Shown: piece by piece, positions 54,210 to 62,067 of the stretch
Layout of the letters: each line of letters opens with the position of its first letter
How positions within the stretch are numbered: position 1 is the first letter of the stretch
Source of the DNA: Peribacillus kribbensis DSM 17871
Lineage (GTDB): Bacteria; Bacillota; Bacilli; Bacillales; DSM-1321
Assembly (NCBI RefSeq): GCF_000430765.1
Contig: NZ_KE387240.1
Location: 62,001-126,000, forward strand
DNA: 64,000 nucleotides
Direction of reading: 5' to 3'
The notes under the pieces: generated by a model
The model's database searches: none
What the model was told of the DNA's origin: nothing
The model's input: the letters and a program-made list of their open reading frames with translations, nothing else
Position numbers and translations under genes: made by a program

Positions 54210-54821
54210 ATGGAAAGCAAACTGAAACAGCATGAAGGGGACGAACGTCCTGCCATCGTGAATGAAAAAGCAGCTATGCCTTCCCGGAGCGAATTTCATC
54301 AAAAGAAGCGTGAAAAAGTGAAGGAGAAAAAAAAGAAGCGGAAAGTCAAATTTCCGCTGCTGAAAATCCTCTCTTTCTCTTTTATCCTGCTGCCCATTGC
54401 CATCTTCTGCGCCTATCAATATTTTGGGAGCCAGAAAGGAAATGCAGCAAAGGAAGATACCGATGTGGAAATGGTAATTTATGATAAATCCGGTGATGCT
54501 TCGAGCAGTACTCAGGAAAGAAAAAAGCCTGTAAACAACACAGCTGGAACAGAGACTGATTCTGGTGTTAAATCGTCGGTAACACAGACTGAACCGGACT
54601 CCGGAGCTTCACAAAGCACGGATCGTACTTCAGATGCTGAAGGCAATGATCAATATCAAATCGTATATCATAAAGTGCTTCCGGGCGAGACGGTCTTCCG
54701 GATATCAATGGAATACTATAAATCCCAGGAAGGAATTCCTTTAATTCAAAAATGGAATGGATTAAAGGGAAATGAAATCACAGAGGGTCAAACACTTAAG
54801 ATCCCGCTGAAGAAAGAATGA
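54210..54821 (+). CDS. ypbE: Membrane-anchored LysM protein YpbE
   Basis: A 203-residue single-pass protein. It has a basic cytoplasmic segment (KKREKVKEKKKKRKVK at 31-46), one helix at about 51-69, a Ser/Thr/Asp-rich linker with no fold, and a C-terminal LysM domain (YHKVLPGETVFRISMEYYKS to EITEGQTLKIPLKKE). The LysM domain would bind peptidoglycan outside the membrane. GTGAGGAA precedes the ATG. Matches B. subtilis ypbE in place and layout. Confidence 0.85.
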   Translation: MESKLKQHEGDERPAIVNEKAAMPSRSEFHQKKREKVKEKKKKRKVKFPLLKILSFSFILLPIAIFCAYQYFGSQKGNAAKEDTDVEMVIYDKSGDASSSTQERKKPVNNTAGTETDSGVKSSVTQTEPDSGASQSTDRTSDAEGNDQYQIVYHKVLPGETVFRISMEYYKSQEGIPLIQKWNGLKGNEITEGQTLKIPLKKE

Positions 54822-54829
54822 TTTTTTAA

Positions 54830-54861
54830 GGGTTTGGATGCTTTGGTCCAGACCCATTTTA
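54830..54861 (+). terminator. Terminator after ypbE
   Basis: GGGTTTGGA (54830-54838) pairs with TCCAGACCC (54847-54855) with one G-U, then ATTTTATTG. Confidence 0.6.
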
Positions 54862-55013
54862 TTGTGTTCGTACTGGAACATTCATTTGCAGAACCTGCCT
54901 GGAATGGAACTCAGGCAGCTGATGTAAGAAGCAAAACCACCAAGGAAAACTTTAGTTATGAGTGTCCGGACAGGCTCATAAACTCTTGGTAAAGGACTTG
55001 GGAGGGAAGAGCT

Positions 55014-55472
55014 ATGGAAGCATGCATAAAGGCACTGGACGAACAAACTGATGAGGCAACCAAACAGATGCTGCAGGCAGTAGTGAATCGAAAACGTAAA
55101 TTTAAGAAATATAAGCAGAACCACCTTATGACGGTCAATGCCTGTTTGATCATAAGCATGATGTTCCTGCTATATATCTACTTTTTTATCGCCAAACCGT
55201 ATTCTTATTCGTTTTTTTCCATGTTCTCTGTTTTTGTGAACAGCTCAGTAAACTTTGTCTGCCTTGTCCTGTCTATCAGCATGTATGGATATATGATCGT
55301 ACTTAAAAAGAAAAAAGATAAAGCAGAGAAAGAGTTTCATGCACTTCGCTGTGAAATTATCGACAAAAGCAAACATCTATGGAAAAAAGACAGCTCATGG
55401 AATTCCAGGCACAAGGTGTTTGAAATGATGAAAAAGAATTTTGATATTAACTTATATCATGAAAATAAGTAA
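55014..55472 (+). CDS. ypbF: DUF2663 membrane protein YpbF
   Basis: A 152-residue protein with a charged N-terminus (NRKRKFKKYKQNH), two helices at about 41-61 and 71-97, and a long charged C-terminal segment. It matches the YpbF/DUF2663 family, unknown function, conserved next to the recQ cluster in bacilli. GGGAGGGA precedes the ATG. Confidence 0.8.
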   Translation: MEACIKALDEQTDEATKQMLQAVVNRKRKFKKYKQNHLMTVNACLIISMMFLLYIYFFIAKPYSYSFFSMFSVFVNSSVNFVCLVLSISMYGYMIVLKKKKDKAEKEFHALRCEIIDKSKHLWKKDSSWNSRHKVFEMMKKNFDINLYHENK

Positions 55473-55577
55473 GCCTTACAGGATGGCAAAGCTGACAGAT
55501 ATTGCTCATCAATTCCATGAACATATATTTCGTTAGTGACCTTTGACGTTGCTGATAAGTTTGTACGGAGGATCGTC

Positions 55578-55670
55578 ATGAAGGTGGAGAAGAATTCAAA
55601 TATTCAAAAGTTCATGAGCAGACTGGAGAAGTCAGGCTTTACCATACTGAATGTAACGGAAGATGAGTAA
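55578..55670 (+). CDS. 30-residue frame with strong ribosome binding site, perhaps a broken gene
   Basis: ATG 55578 follows CGGAGGA. It encodes a peptide starting MKVEKNSNIQKFMSRLEKSG and stops at TAA 55668-55670. The same frame continues with a protein-like run (WLFVNSGFDKKKKYF) before the hairpin at 55720. One base change (CAA to TAA) would join them into a product of about 50 residues. It is either a real micropeptide or a small gene truncated by a nonsense change. Family unknown. Confidence 0.4.
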   Translation: MKVEKNSNIQKFMSRLEKSGFTILNVTEDE

Positions 55671-55719
55671 TGGCTGTTCGTGAATTCCGGCTTTGATAAA
55701 AAGAAAAAATATTTTACCG

Positions 55720-55753
55720 CCCCCTCTCATATGGTACAAAGAGGGGGTTTTTT
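55720..55753 (+). terminator. Hairpin shared between a terminator and a ribosome binding site
   Basis: CCCCCTCT (55720-55727) pairs with AGAGGGGG (55740-55747), followed by six T ending right before ATG 55754. The right arm is also the only ribosome binding site of the next gene, so folding would both terminate transcription and block translation. Confidence 0.7.
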
Positions 55754-56146
55754 ATGCATGAAATCATTCGTTGTATAGCAGGCTTTATCTCGGGATATTT
55801 ATACATAAAATGGCTGGAGATTCCTGTCCCGTTTTCAGCAGGAGAATTTATAGCAGGAGTCATTCTGGAACCCTTTAAATTTTTTGCGGCAGCAATCGCA
55901 TTTCTTGCAGGGTTCTTATTTTACGCTATCCTGCTCAGGGAGTTATTCTTAACCGTCCTACAATGGACAAAAAATATCCAGACTGCAAAGTGGAAAATAC
56001 TCATCTATTTTGGCGTTATCCTGAGTCTGGGCATTCTTTATACGGCAGGTAAATGGCAGACTCTTGTCCTTTTCTGTTTCAGCTGCATGTATGGTATGAT
56101 TTCAATAGACATTAAAAGTCTCCATAAAAAAAGGCTATCTGGATGA
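55754..56146 (+). CDS. Four-helix membrane protein of unknown family
   Basis: A 130-residue protein with about four helices at 5-20, 38-62, 82-98 and 102-117. An amphipathic linker (ELFLTVLQWTKNIQTAKWK) and a basic end (SLHKKRLSG) suggest an inside C-terminus. I do not recognise it. ATG 55754 follows GAGGGGG by 6 nt, and that site lies in the hairpin at 55720-55747. It ends 13 bp before ypbG, so the two are probably co-transcribed. Confidence 0.68.
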   Translation: MHEIIRCIAGFISGYLYIKWLEIPVPFSAGEFIAGVILEPFKFFAAAIAFLAGFLFYAILLRELFLTVLQWTKNIQTAKWKILIYFGVILSLGILYTAGKWQTLVLFCFSCMYGMISIDIKSLHKKRLSG

Positions 56147-56159
56147 TTAAGGAGAATGT

Positions 56160-56930
56160 ATGCTGATATTGGTTATATCTATATTTATGATTGCTGCTCT
56201 GGCGCTGTTGCTTTATATGTGGAGGCTTGCTTTTTTGGATCAGGTGCTCGAGCATGAACTGAGATTTGAGGATTTTCCCAAAAGCTTTGGAAAACTGACC
56301 ATTTTCTTTATTTCAGATATACACAGACGAATCGTTTCCGGCCATATTCTGCAGCAAGTGTCTAACAGGGCGGACATCGTTGTGATAGGCGGGGACCTTG
56401 CAGAAAAAAATGTCCCTTTTGAGAGAGTAGAAGATAATATTAGGAAATTATCAGGACTTGCTCCTGTTTACTTTGTCTGGGGAAATAATGACTATGAAAT
56501 GGATTATCACCTTCTTGACGCTACTCTTTTAAAATATGGTGTCAAGATTCTGGATAATACAGCGGTATTATTCGAATCTGATGAAGGAGATAAAATTTCA
56601 CTGCTTGGAATCGATTATGTTGATGGGGAACGAGACCGGCTGGACCTGGCCCTGAAGGATGCAGAGGAAGATTCATTTAAAATCTTAGTAAGCCATACTC
56701 CTGCTGTTCTGGGACAGGTAGAGCCGGAGCATGACATCAGGCTGCTATTGAGCGGCCATACTCATGGAGGGCAGATCCGGCTGTTCGGATACGGACGCTA
56801 TCAGAAGGGAAGGATAGCCAGCCGTGGTTCTCTTACATATCTTGTCAGCAATGGCTATGGTACAAGCCTTGTTCCGTTAAGGCTGGAGGCAAAGCCTGAG
56901 ACACATCTCATGACCATCCAGCCCAAATAA
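56160..56930 (+). CDS. ypbG: Membrane-anchored metallophosphoesterase YpbG
   Basis: A 256-residue calcineurin-like phosphoesterase with an N-terminal helix (1-21). Metal motifs are ISDIHRR near 51-57, VIGGDLAEKNVPFER near 75-89, WGNNDYEMDYH near 107-117, SHTPAVL, and LLSGHTHGGQIRLFGYGRYQ near the end, which is the YkuE/YpbG-type layout. The substrate is unknown; related proteins act on lipid or nucleotide phosphates. AAGGAGA precedes the ATG. Confidence 0.87.
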   Translation: MLILVISIFMIAALALLLYMWRLAFLDQVLEHELRFEDFPKSFGKLTIFFISDIHRRIVSGHILQQVSNRADIVVIGGDLAEKNVPFERVEDNIRKLSGLAPVYFVWGNNDYEMDYHLLDATLLKYGVKILDNTAVLFESDEGDKISLLGIDYVDGERDRLDLALKDAEEDSFKILVSHTPAVLGQVEPEHDIRLLLSGHTHGGQIRLFGYGRYQKGRIASRGSLTYLVSNGYGTSLVPLRLEAKPETHLMTIQPK

Positions 56931-57025
56931 GCCTGCTTTTTAAAATCAGCTGGAAAGGGATATGCACCCTGAAATGCCATGTTCAATATGATACTTTGAA
57001 GATGGTGTATTCAGGAGGCATCCCA

Positions 57026-57607
57026 ATGAAGCTTGAGCGGCTGTCCAGTAATAAAATTAAAATTTTTTTAACCTTTGATGATTTAATGGACCGCGGATTA
57101 ACTACAGAGGATATTAAGGCAAATTCGCTTAAGGTTCATAAGCTATTCTACAGTATGATTGAAGAGGCATGCAGCGCCTTGGATTTTGAAATGATCGGAT
57201 CTATCGGGGTGGAGATCTTTTCGTTAAAGGCCCAGGGCCTTATTGTGATCGTAACAAGAGAAGAAGAAGACGAAATGTTTAATGACCTGGAGTCCCTATT
57301 TGAACTTGATGTCAGGCTTGCTGACAACTGTGATATCTTTTACGAGTTTCTGGAGCTTGAACATGTGATACAGCTCTGCCATCGTCTGCAAGTCATCGGA
57401 ATACGTTCCGGATCCCTTTATAGTTATTGCGGCCGTTATTTTCTGCTGCTGGAGGGTGTATCAGACCAGCATTATGAAACGGTGGTCTCCATTGCGTCAG
57501 AATATGGAAGCCCGACTGCGCTGACCAGCCATCAAATTGTGGAATATGGAGCAGCAGTCATTGAAGGTTCTGCCATCACCACTATCACCCATTATTTTTC
57601 CTTGTAA
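57026..57607 (+). CDS. ypbH: MecA-family adaptor YpbH (MecB)
   Basis: A 193-residue paralogue of MecA, an adaptor that delivers proteins to ClpCP. The N-terminal domain MKLERLSSNKIKIFLTFDDL binds substrates; the C-terminal domain (FYEFLELEHVIQLCHRLQVI, YCGRYFLLLEG) binds ClpC. B. subtilis YpbH is nearly the same length and sits in the same place, upstream of gudB. ATG 57026 has AGGAGG; the extension to 56996 lacks a site. A terminator follows. Confidence 0.88.
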   Translation: MKLERLSSNKIKIFLTFDDLMDRGLTTEDIKANSLKVHKLFYSMIEEACSALDFEMIGSIGVEIFSLKAQGLIVIVTREEEDEMFNDLESLFELDVRLADNCDIFYEFLELEHVIQLCHRLQVIGIRSGSLYSYCGRYFLLLEGVSDQHYETVVSIASEYGSPTALTSHQIVEYGAAVIEGSAITTITHYFSL

Positions 57608-57638
57608 GAAACTAAAGCTAGTCATAGCGGATATAAAG

Positions 57639-57671
57639 AAACAGTTTACGATCTGCGTAAGCTGTTTTTTT
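57639..57671 (+). terminator. Terminator after ypbH
   Basis: AAACAGTTTACG (57639-57650) pairs with CGTAAGCTGTTT (57656-57667, one G-U), then a T-tract. Confidence 0.85.
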
Positions 57672-57754
57672 GGGCTCACTTAAACTAGCAAAGATCAAAA
57701 ATGACAGCGTTTTCAAATTAAATCTGAAAAATGGATTTTTAGGATTTTTCTCCT

Positions 57755-57782
57755 TTGCACAGAGGTTTCAAAGGTGTATACT
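57755..57782 (+). promoter_or_regulatory. Sigma-A promoter of gudB
   Basis: TTGCAC (57755-57760) and TATACT (57777-57782), 16-bp spacer, 51 nt before the gudB ATG. Confidence 0.65.
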
Positions 57783-57833
57783 ATGTCTGAAAGAGCGGCC
57801 CTGCCCGATTATAGAATTCTTAGGAGGATACTA

Positions 57834-59111
57834 ATGGTAGCCGAAAAAAGCAATGAAACTGCAACTCAAGAAGATAAGCATGATGTGCTTAAATCGACTC
57901 AGACAGTAATTCATAAAGCATTGGAGAAGCTTGGATATCCAGAGGAAGTTTATGAACTGCTGAAGGAACCTATTAGAATGATGACCGTGAAAATTCCAAT
58001 CAGGATGGATGACGGATCTATAAAGATTTTTACTGGCTATAGAGCTCAGCATAATGATGCTGTTGGACCAACAAAGGGAGGGATCCGTTTTCACCCGAAC
58101 GTAACAGAACGTGAAGTAAAAGCGCTTTCTATTTGGATGAGCTTAAAATGCGGCATTGTGGACCTTCCGTACGGCGGGGGTAAGGGCGGAATCATCTGCG
58201 ATCCAAGGAACATGTCTTTCCATGAACTGGAGCGCCTCAGCCGTGGATATGTCAGGGCAATCAGCCAGATTGTAGGACCAACAAAGGATATTCCAGCACC
58301 GGATGTCTTTACAAACTCGCAGATCATGGCCTGGATGATGGATGAATACAGCAGGATAGATGAATTTAATTCACCGGGGTTCATCACGGGAAAACCTCTT
58401 GTGCTTGGAGGCTCTCACGGCCGTGAATCAGCGACAGCTAAAGGGGTTACAATCTGTATCCGTGAAGCAGCAGCTAAAAAGGGCATCCAGATTGAAGGCG
58501 CCAGGGTAGTCATCCAGGGCTTCGGGAATGCCGGAAGCTACCTGGCTAAATTTATGCATGATGCGGGAGCGAAAGTGATCGGTATTTCTGATGCCTATGG
58601 AGCCCTTCATGATCCTGATGGCCTTGATATTGATTACCTTCTTGACCGCAGGGACAGCTTTGGAACAGTTACAAAACTATTTAAGAACACAATCAGCAAT
58701 AAAGAGCTTCTTGAGCTTGATTGTGATATTTTGGTGCCTGCAGCCATTGAAAATCAAATCACCGAAGAAAATGCCCATAATATCAGAGCGAAAATCGTAG
58801 TTGAGGCTGCAAACGGCCCTACCACCATCGAAGCTACCCAAATTCTTACAGACCGGGGCATCCTTCTTGTACCGGATGTTCTCGCTTCCTCCGGCGGTGT
58901 AACGGTCTCTTATTTCGAATGGGTGCAGAATAATCAGGGCTACTATTGGACTGAAGAAGAAGTAGAGGAAAGACTGGAGAAAATCCTGGTCAAATCCTTC
59001 AACAACATTTACGACACCGCCCAAAGCAGACGCGTCGACATGAGACTTGCCGCCTACATGGTAGGAGTAAGAAAAATGGCCGAAGCAAGCAGATTCAGGG
59101 GATGGATATAA
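57834..59111 (+). CDS. gudB: NAD-dependent glutamate dehydrogenase GudB
   Basis: A 425-residue enzyme oxidising glutamate to 2-oxoglutarate and ammonia. It has the family signature LPYGGGKGGIICDPR with the catalytic Lys in GGGKGG, the earlier substrate Lys in GPTKGGIRFHP, APDVFTNSQIMAWMMDEYSR, and NAD-binding VIQGFGNAGSYLAKFMHDAG. EREVKALSIWMSLKCG carries a single VKA unit, so the 9-bp inactivating duplication of laboratory B. subtilis gudB is absent and the enzyme should be active. ATG 57834 follows TAGGAGG. Confidence 0.93.
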   Translation: MVAEKSNETATQEDKHDVLKSTQTVIHKALEKLGYPEEVYELLKEPIRMMTVKIPIRMDDGSIKIFTGYRAQHNDAVGPTKGGIRFHPNVTEREVKALSIWMSLKCGIVDLPYGGGKGGIICDPRNMSFHELERLSRGYVRAISQIVGPTKDIPAPDVFTNSQIMAWMMDEYSRIDEFNSPGFITGKPLVLGGSHGRESATAKGVTICIREAAAKKGIQIEGARVVIQGFGNAGSYLAKFMHDAGAKVIGISDAYGALHDPDGLDIDYLLDRRDSFGTVTKLFKNTISNKELLELDCDILVPAAIENQITEENAHNIRAKIVVEAANGPTTIEATQILTDRGILLVPDVLASSGGVTVSYFEWVQNNQGYYWTEEEVEERLEKILVKSFNNIYDTAQSRRVDMRLAAYMVGVRKMAEASRFRGWI

Positions 59112-59307
59112 AGAAAAGCGGAAAGCGGTGCCTTCCACTTCAAAAATTGATCAGGAATTCTATGTATCTCTAAAAATAATGTGAGAAACCTATACCTTGG
59201 AAGGCAGAGTCCTGACAAGCATAAGCCAAACCGCGCATGGGAAGTGCTTTTCCTTCCCATGCGCGGTTTGGCTTATGACTCGAAGGACTCAGCTTGGAGC
59301 TGGACAA
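59112..59307. repeat. Hairpin repeat cluster, copy A
   Basis: Begins directly after the gudB stop with AGAAAAGCGGAAAGCGGTG and ends GGAGCTGGACAA. The inner arms 59219-59243 and 59251-59275 (approximately) pair perfectly over 25 bp (CATAAGCCAAACCGCG side and its complement). Nearly identical to copy C over the first 100 bp. Confidence 0.85.
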
Positions 59308-59500
59308 GAAGAAAAGCGGAGAACGGTGCTTTTCAAGCTCGCCTAGTCTAAAGCAGAATGATAAGGAAAAAGATTACAAAAACTAGACTTATTGAAAAGC
59401 AGACACCTGAAAGGCATAAGACGGACGGCAGTGAAAGGCGCTTTTTGCCTTTTGCTGGCGGCTGGCTTATGCCCGAAGGTGTCAGTTCGGAGCTGGACAA
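59308..59500. repeat. Hairpin repeat cluster, copy B (divergent)
   Basis: Starts GAAGAAAAGCGGAGAACGGTG and ends GGAGCTGGACAA like the others, but the left interior and the loop region differ. The core reads AAAGGCATAAGACGGACGGC and GGCTGGCTTATGCCCGAAGG. It separates the two nearly identical copies A and C. Confidence 0.8.
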
Positions 59501-59698
59501 GAAGAAAAGCGGAAAGCGGTGCCTTCCACTTCAAAAATTGATCAGGGATTCTATGTATCTCTAAAAATAATGTGAGAAACCTATACCTTGGAAGGCAGAG
59601 TCCTGACAAGCATAAGACGAACCGTGCATGGGAAGTGCTTTTCCTTCCCATGCGCGGTTTGGCTTATGACTCGAAGGACTCAGCTTGGAGCTGGACAA
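59501..59698. repeat. Hairpin repeat cluster, copy C
   Basis: Almost the same sequence as copy A, but the left inner arm reads CATAAGACGAACCGTGCATG while the right arm keeps the copy-A form. The stem therefore carries mismatches absent in copies A and D, as expected if C is a recombinant of two copies. Confidence 0.85.
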
Positions 59699-59875
59699 GA
59701 AGAAAAGCGGAAAGCGGTGCCTTTCACTTCAAAAATTGATCAGGGATTCTATGTATCTCTGAATAATGTGAAAAAACCTATATATTGGAAGGCAGAGTCC
59801 TGACAAGCGTAAGACGAACCGCCCATGGGAAGTGCTTTTTCTTCCCATGGGCGGTTCGTCTTATGACTCGAAGAA
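59699..59875. repeat. Hairpin repeat cluster, copy D
   Basis: Starts GAAGAAAAGCGGAAAGCGGTG. Inner arms CGTAAGACGAACCGCCCATG and CATGGGCGGTTCGTCTTATG extend to a 25-bp stem with one mismatch. It ends near CTCGAAGAATCG without the GGAGCTGGAC tail. Together A-D fill almost all of the gap between gudB and ypdA. Confidence 0.85.
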
Positions 59876-59948
59876 TCGCATTCTTCTCCCAAAATCTCAC
59901 TATGAAGCATAATAATTAGGAAAAGTGTTAGTGCAGAATACCTGATAT

Positions 59949-59977
59949 TTGAAACAAATAAAAAAATCTCCTATCAT
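59949..59977 (+). promoter_or_regulatory. Candidate promoter of ypdA
   Basis: TTGAAA (59949-59954) and TATCAT (59972-59977) with 17-bp spacing, 68 nt before the ATG. Confidence 0.45.
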
Positions 59978-60044
59978 TGGAATATATAGAATGATGAAAT
60001 ATAAAATAAATTGTTTAGTGAGACAACACAAGAGGAGTGCCGTC

Positions 60045-61025
60045 ATGCAGAATGAAGATGCAATCATTATTGGAGGAGGCCCATGCGGCCTGGCCGCTGC
60101 CATCGCCCTTATAGAGCTGGGGAAGAATCCCCTGGTTATAGAAAAAGGAAATATTGTTAATTCCATTTATCATTACCCAACCCATCAGACGTTTTTTAGT
60201 TCCAGTGAAAAGCTGGAAATTGGTGATGTTGCGTTTATTATTGAAGGCAGAAAACCTGTCCGCAATCAAGCTTTGGCCTATTATCGAGAAGTAGTGCGGA
60301 GGAAAAAGCTCAGAATCAATTCGTTTGAAAAAGTAGAAGGTGTTGAGAAGTCAGCTGACAGCTCCTTCATTGTAAAAACGTCCAAAGGAGAGTATAAGAC
60401 TCCAAATGTTGTGATTGCTACGGGGTATTATGACAACCCGAATTATATGAACATTCCTGGAGAAGATTTAGATAAAGTGTTCCATTATTTTAAAGAAGCG
60501 CATGAATTCTTTGATAAGGATGTTGTGGTGATAGGCGGAAAGAATTCCAGTGTGGATGCTGCGCTTGAACTGGTTAAGGCTGGGGCAAGAGTAACCGTAT
60601 TTTACAGAGGCATGGAATACTCAAAAAGCGTAAAGCCATGGATTCTGCCAGAGTTTGATTCTTTAGTCAGAAATGGAACGATCAAAATGGAATTCAATGC
60701 TCATGTTACGCGCATTACCGATGACTCGGTCGAATATCGAATCGATGGGGAAAACCAAGCTGTAAAAAATGACTATGTTTTTGCCATGACAGGCTACCAT
60801 CCGGATCATAGCTTTCTAAAAGCAATAGGGATACAGATTGACGAAGAAACTGGCAGACCTATTCATAATCCGGAAACAATGGAAACCAATATTCCGGGAT
60901 TATTCATTGCCGGAGTAATTGCGGCGGGAAATAATGCGAATGAAATTTTTATTGAAAACGGCCGCTTCCATGGAGGCTTAATTGCGGATTGCATCAAAGC
61001 CAAGGAGGAAGCAGGCAGAAGATGA
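60045..61025 (+). CDS. ypdA: YpdA, bacillithiol disulfide reductase
   Basis: A 326-residue FAD/NAD(P)H oxidoreductase. FAD motif IIIGGGPCGLAA at 7-18 includes Cys14, the conserved cysteine of YpdA proteins; the NADPH motif VVVIGGKNSSVDAALELVKA is near 163-182. It has FYRGMEYSKSVKPWILPEFD and the C-terminal FAD contact NIPGLFIAGVIAAGNNANEI. In staphylococci and bacilli YpdA reduces oxidised bacillithiol. ATG 60045 follows GAGGAG; the ORF can be extended to 59949 without support. Confidence 0.92.
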   Translation: MQNEDAIIIGGGPCGLAAAIALIELGKNPLVIEKGNIVNSIYHYPTHQTFFSSSEKLEIGDVAFIIEGRKPVRNQALAYYREVVRRKKLRINSFEKVEGVEKSADSSFIVKTSKGEYKTPNVVIATGYYDNPNYMNIPGEDLDKVFHYFKEAHEFFDKDVVVIGGKNSSVDAALELVKAGARVTVFYRGMEYSKSVKPWILPEFDSLVRNGTIKMEFNAHVTRITDDSVEYRIDGENQAVKNDYVFAMTGYHPDHSFLKAIGIQIDEETGRPIHNPETMETNIPGLFIAGVIAAGNNANEIFIENGRFHGGLIADCIKAKEEAGRR

Positions 61026-61221
61026 TCATGGCGAGGATTATGACAGCAAGAGAATTAACCTTGCTGTACTTTGGGCCAGCTATAATAAGGCAGTTCAGGG
61101 GAATTTCAAGTAATTTGCGGCACTCTGCCACAGCCGTTTGAAGATTATTGTTCAATTTCATTTTCATTTGGGGCCGATTCTGTTACGATTGACATATAAC
61201 ATGTAGAAATGAGGTCAGCAC

Positions 61222-61920
61222 ATGCTGGTCATTTTAACAGCCGGAATAGCTCCTGGCTTGGCATTGCTCAGTTATTTTTATTTAAAGGATTATTACGGAA
61301 CAGAACCTTTGTCAGTGGTATTTAAAGCATTTATTTCCGGAGCGGTTCTTGTACTTCCTATTATGTTTTTAGAGTACGTATTAAAGAAAGAACATATTAT
61401 CTTAAATCATTTTTCCTCAGCGTATTTTTCTGCAGGATTGATTGAAGAATTTTTTAAATGGTTTATTCTGCTATATGTGATCTATAATCATGTGGAATTT
61501 GATGAGCCATATGACGGAATCGTTTATGGCGCATCTGTCTCACTCGGATTTGGCACGCTGGAAAATATTTTATATTTAATAGGAAATGGAGTGGACCAGG
61601 CTTTTGGAAGAGCACTCCTTCCGGTATCCAGTCATGCTTTATTCGGAGTGATCATGGGTTATTATTTCGGAAAAGGCAAATTTACCGATAAGAATAAATT
61701 CGTTTTTATCCTGCTGGCGTTTGCCGTCCCTTATCTTCTTCACGGAACATATGATTATATCTTGCTTACACAGGAAAATTGGAGCTATTATATGCTCCCG
61801 TTCATGGCTTTCTTATGGTGGTACGGATTGCGAAAAGTAAAAATGGCAAGAATTCTTTCAGACATACATGCTTCAAAATTATTAGAACAGAAAAAAACCC
61901 GTCAGGTAGGGGCTCTATAG
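61222..61920 (+). CDS. prsW: Glutamic-type intramembrane protease PrsW
   Basis: A 232-residue membrane protease with about seven helices. Conserved motifs are [16 protein letters not shown] (paired glutamates), [20 protein letters not shown] and [19 protein letters not shown]. PrsW makes the first cut in the anti-sigma-W factor RsiW in response to envelope stress; rsiW itself is not in this window. GAGGTC precedes the ATG at 61222. A terminator overlaps its last codons. Confidence 0.92.
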   Translation: MLVILTAGIAPGLALLSYFYLKDYYGTEPLSVVFKAFISGAVLVLPIMFLEYVLKKEHIILNHFSSAYFSAGLIEEFFKWFILLYVIYNHVEFDEPYDGIVYGASVSLGFGTLENILYLIGNGVDQAFGRALLPVSSHALFGVIMGYYFGKGKFTDKNKFVFILLAFAVPYLLHGTYDYILLTQENWSYYMLPFMAFLWWYGLRKVKMARILSDIHASKLLEQKKTRQVGAL

Positions 61921-61942
61921 TCCGCATCCTGGCGGTTTTTTT
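61896..61942 (+). terminator. Terminator overlapping the prsW end
   Basis: AAAAAACCCGTCAGG (from about 61892) pairs with CCTGGCGGTTTTTTT (about 61928-61942) with small mismatches around a 20-nt loop. Confidence 0.6.
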
Positions 61943-62067
61943 GTGTTTTCATTTGAATATGTAAGGATGCCCAGTTCCACATACAGCAGGAAGCTCTTTT
62001 TAGAATAATTGATAAGAATATGAAGAAAATAGAGTTATTGCTAATTAAGGAAAAGGAGTGTTATTGG

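Noticed and set aside
57834-59111. Cryptic gudB with the 9-bp duplication known from laboratory B. subtilis
   Set aside because: Only one VKA unit is present in EREVKALSIW, so the enzyme appears intact.
59343-59651. Minus-strand frame across the hairpin repeats after gudB
   Set aside because: The same peptide appears in a second frame at 59054-59260 only because the repeat is duplicated. No start signal is present and the sequence is palindromic repeat DNA.
59112-59875. CRISPR array or insertion sequence
   Set aside because: Repeat units are near 190 bp and palindromic with no unique spacers of constant size. No transposase is encoded and no target-site duplication could be seen.
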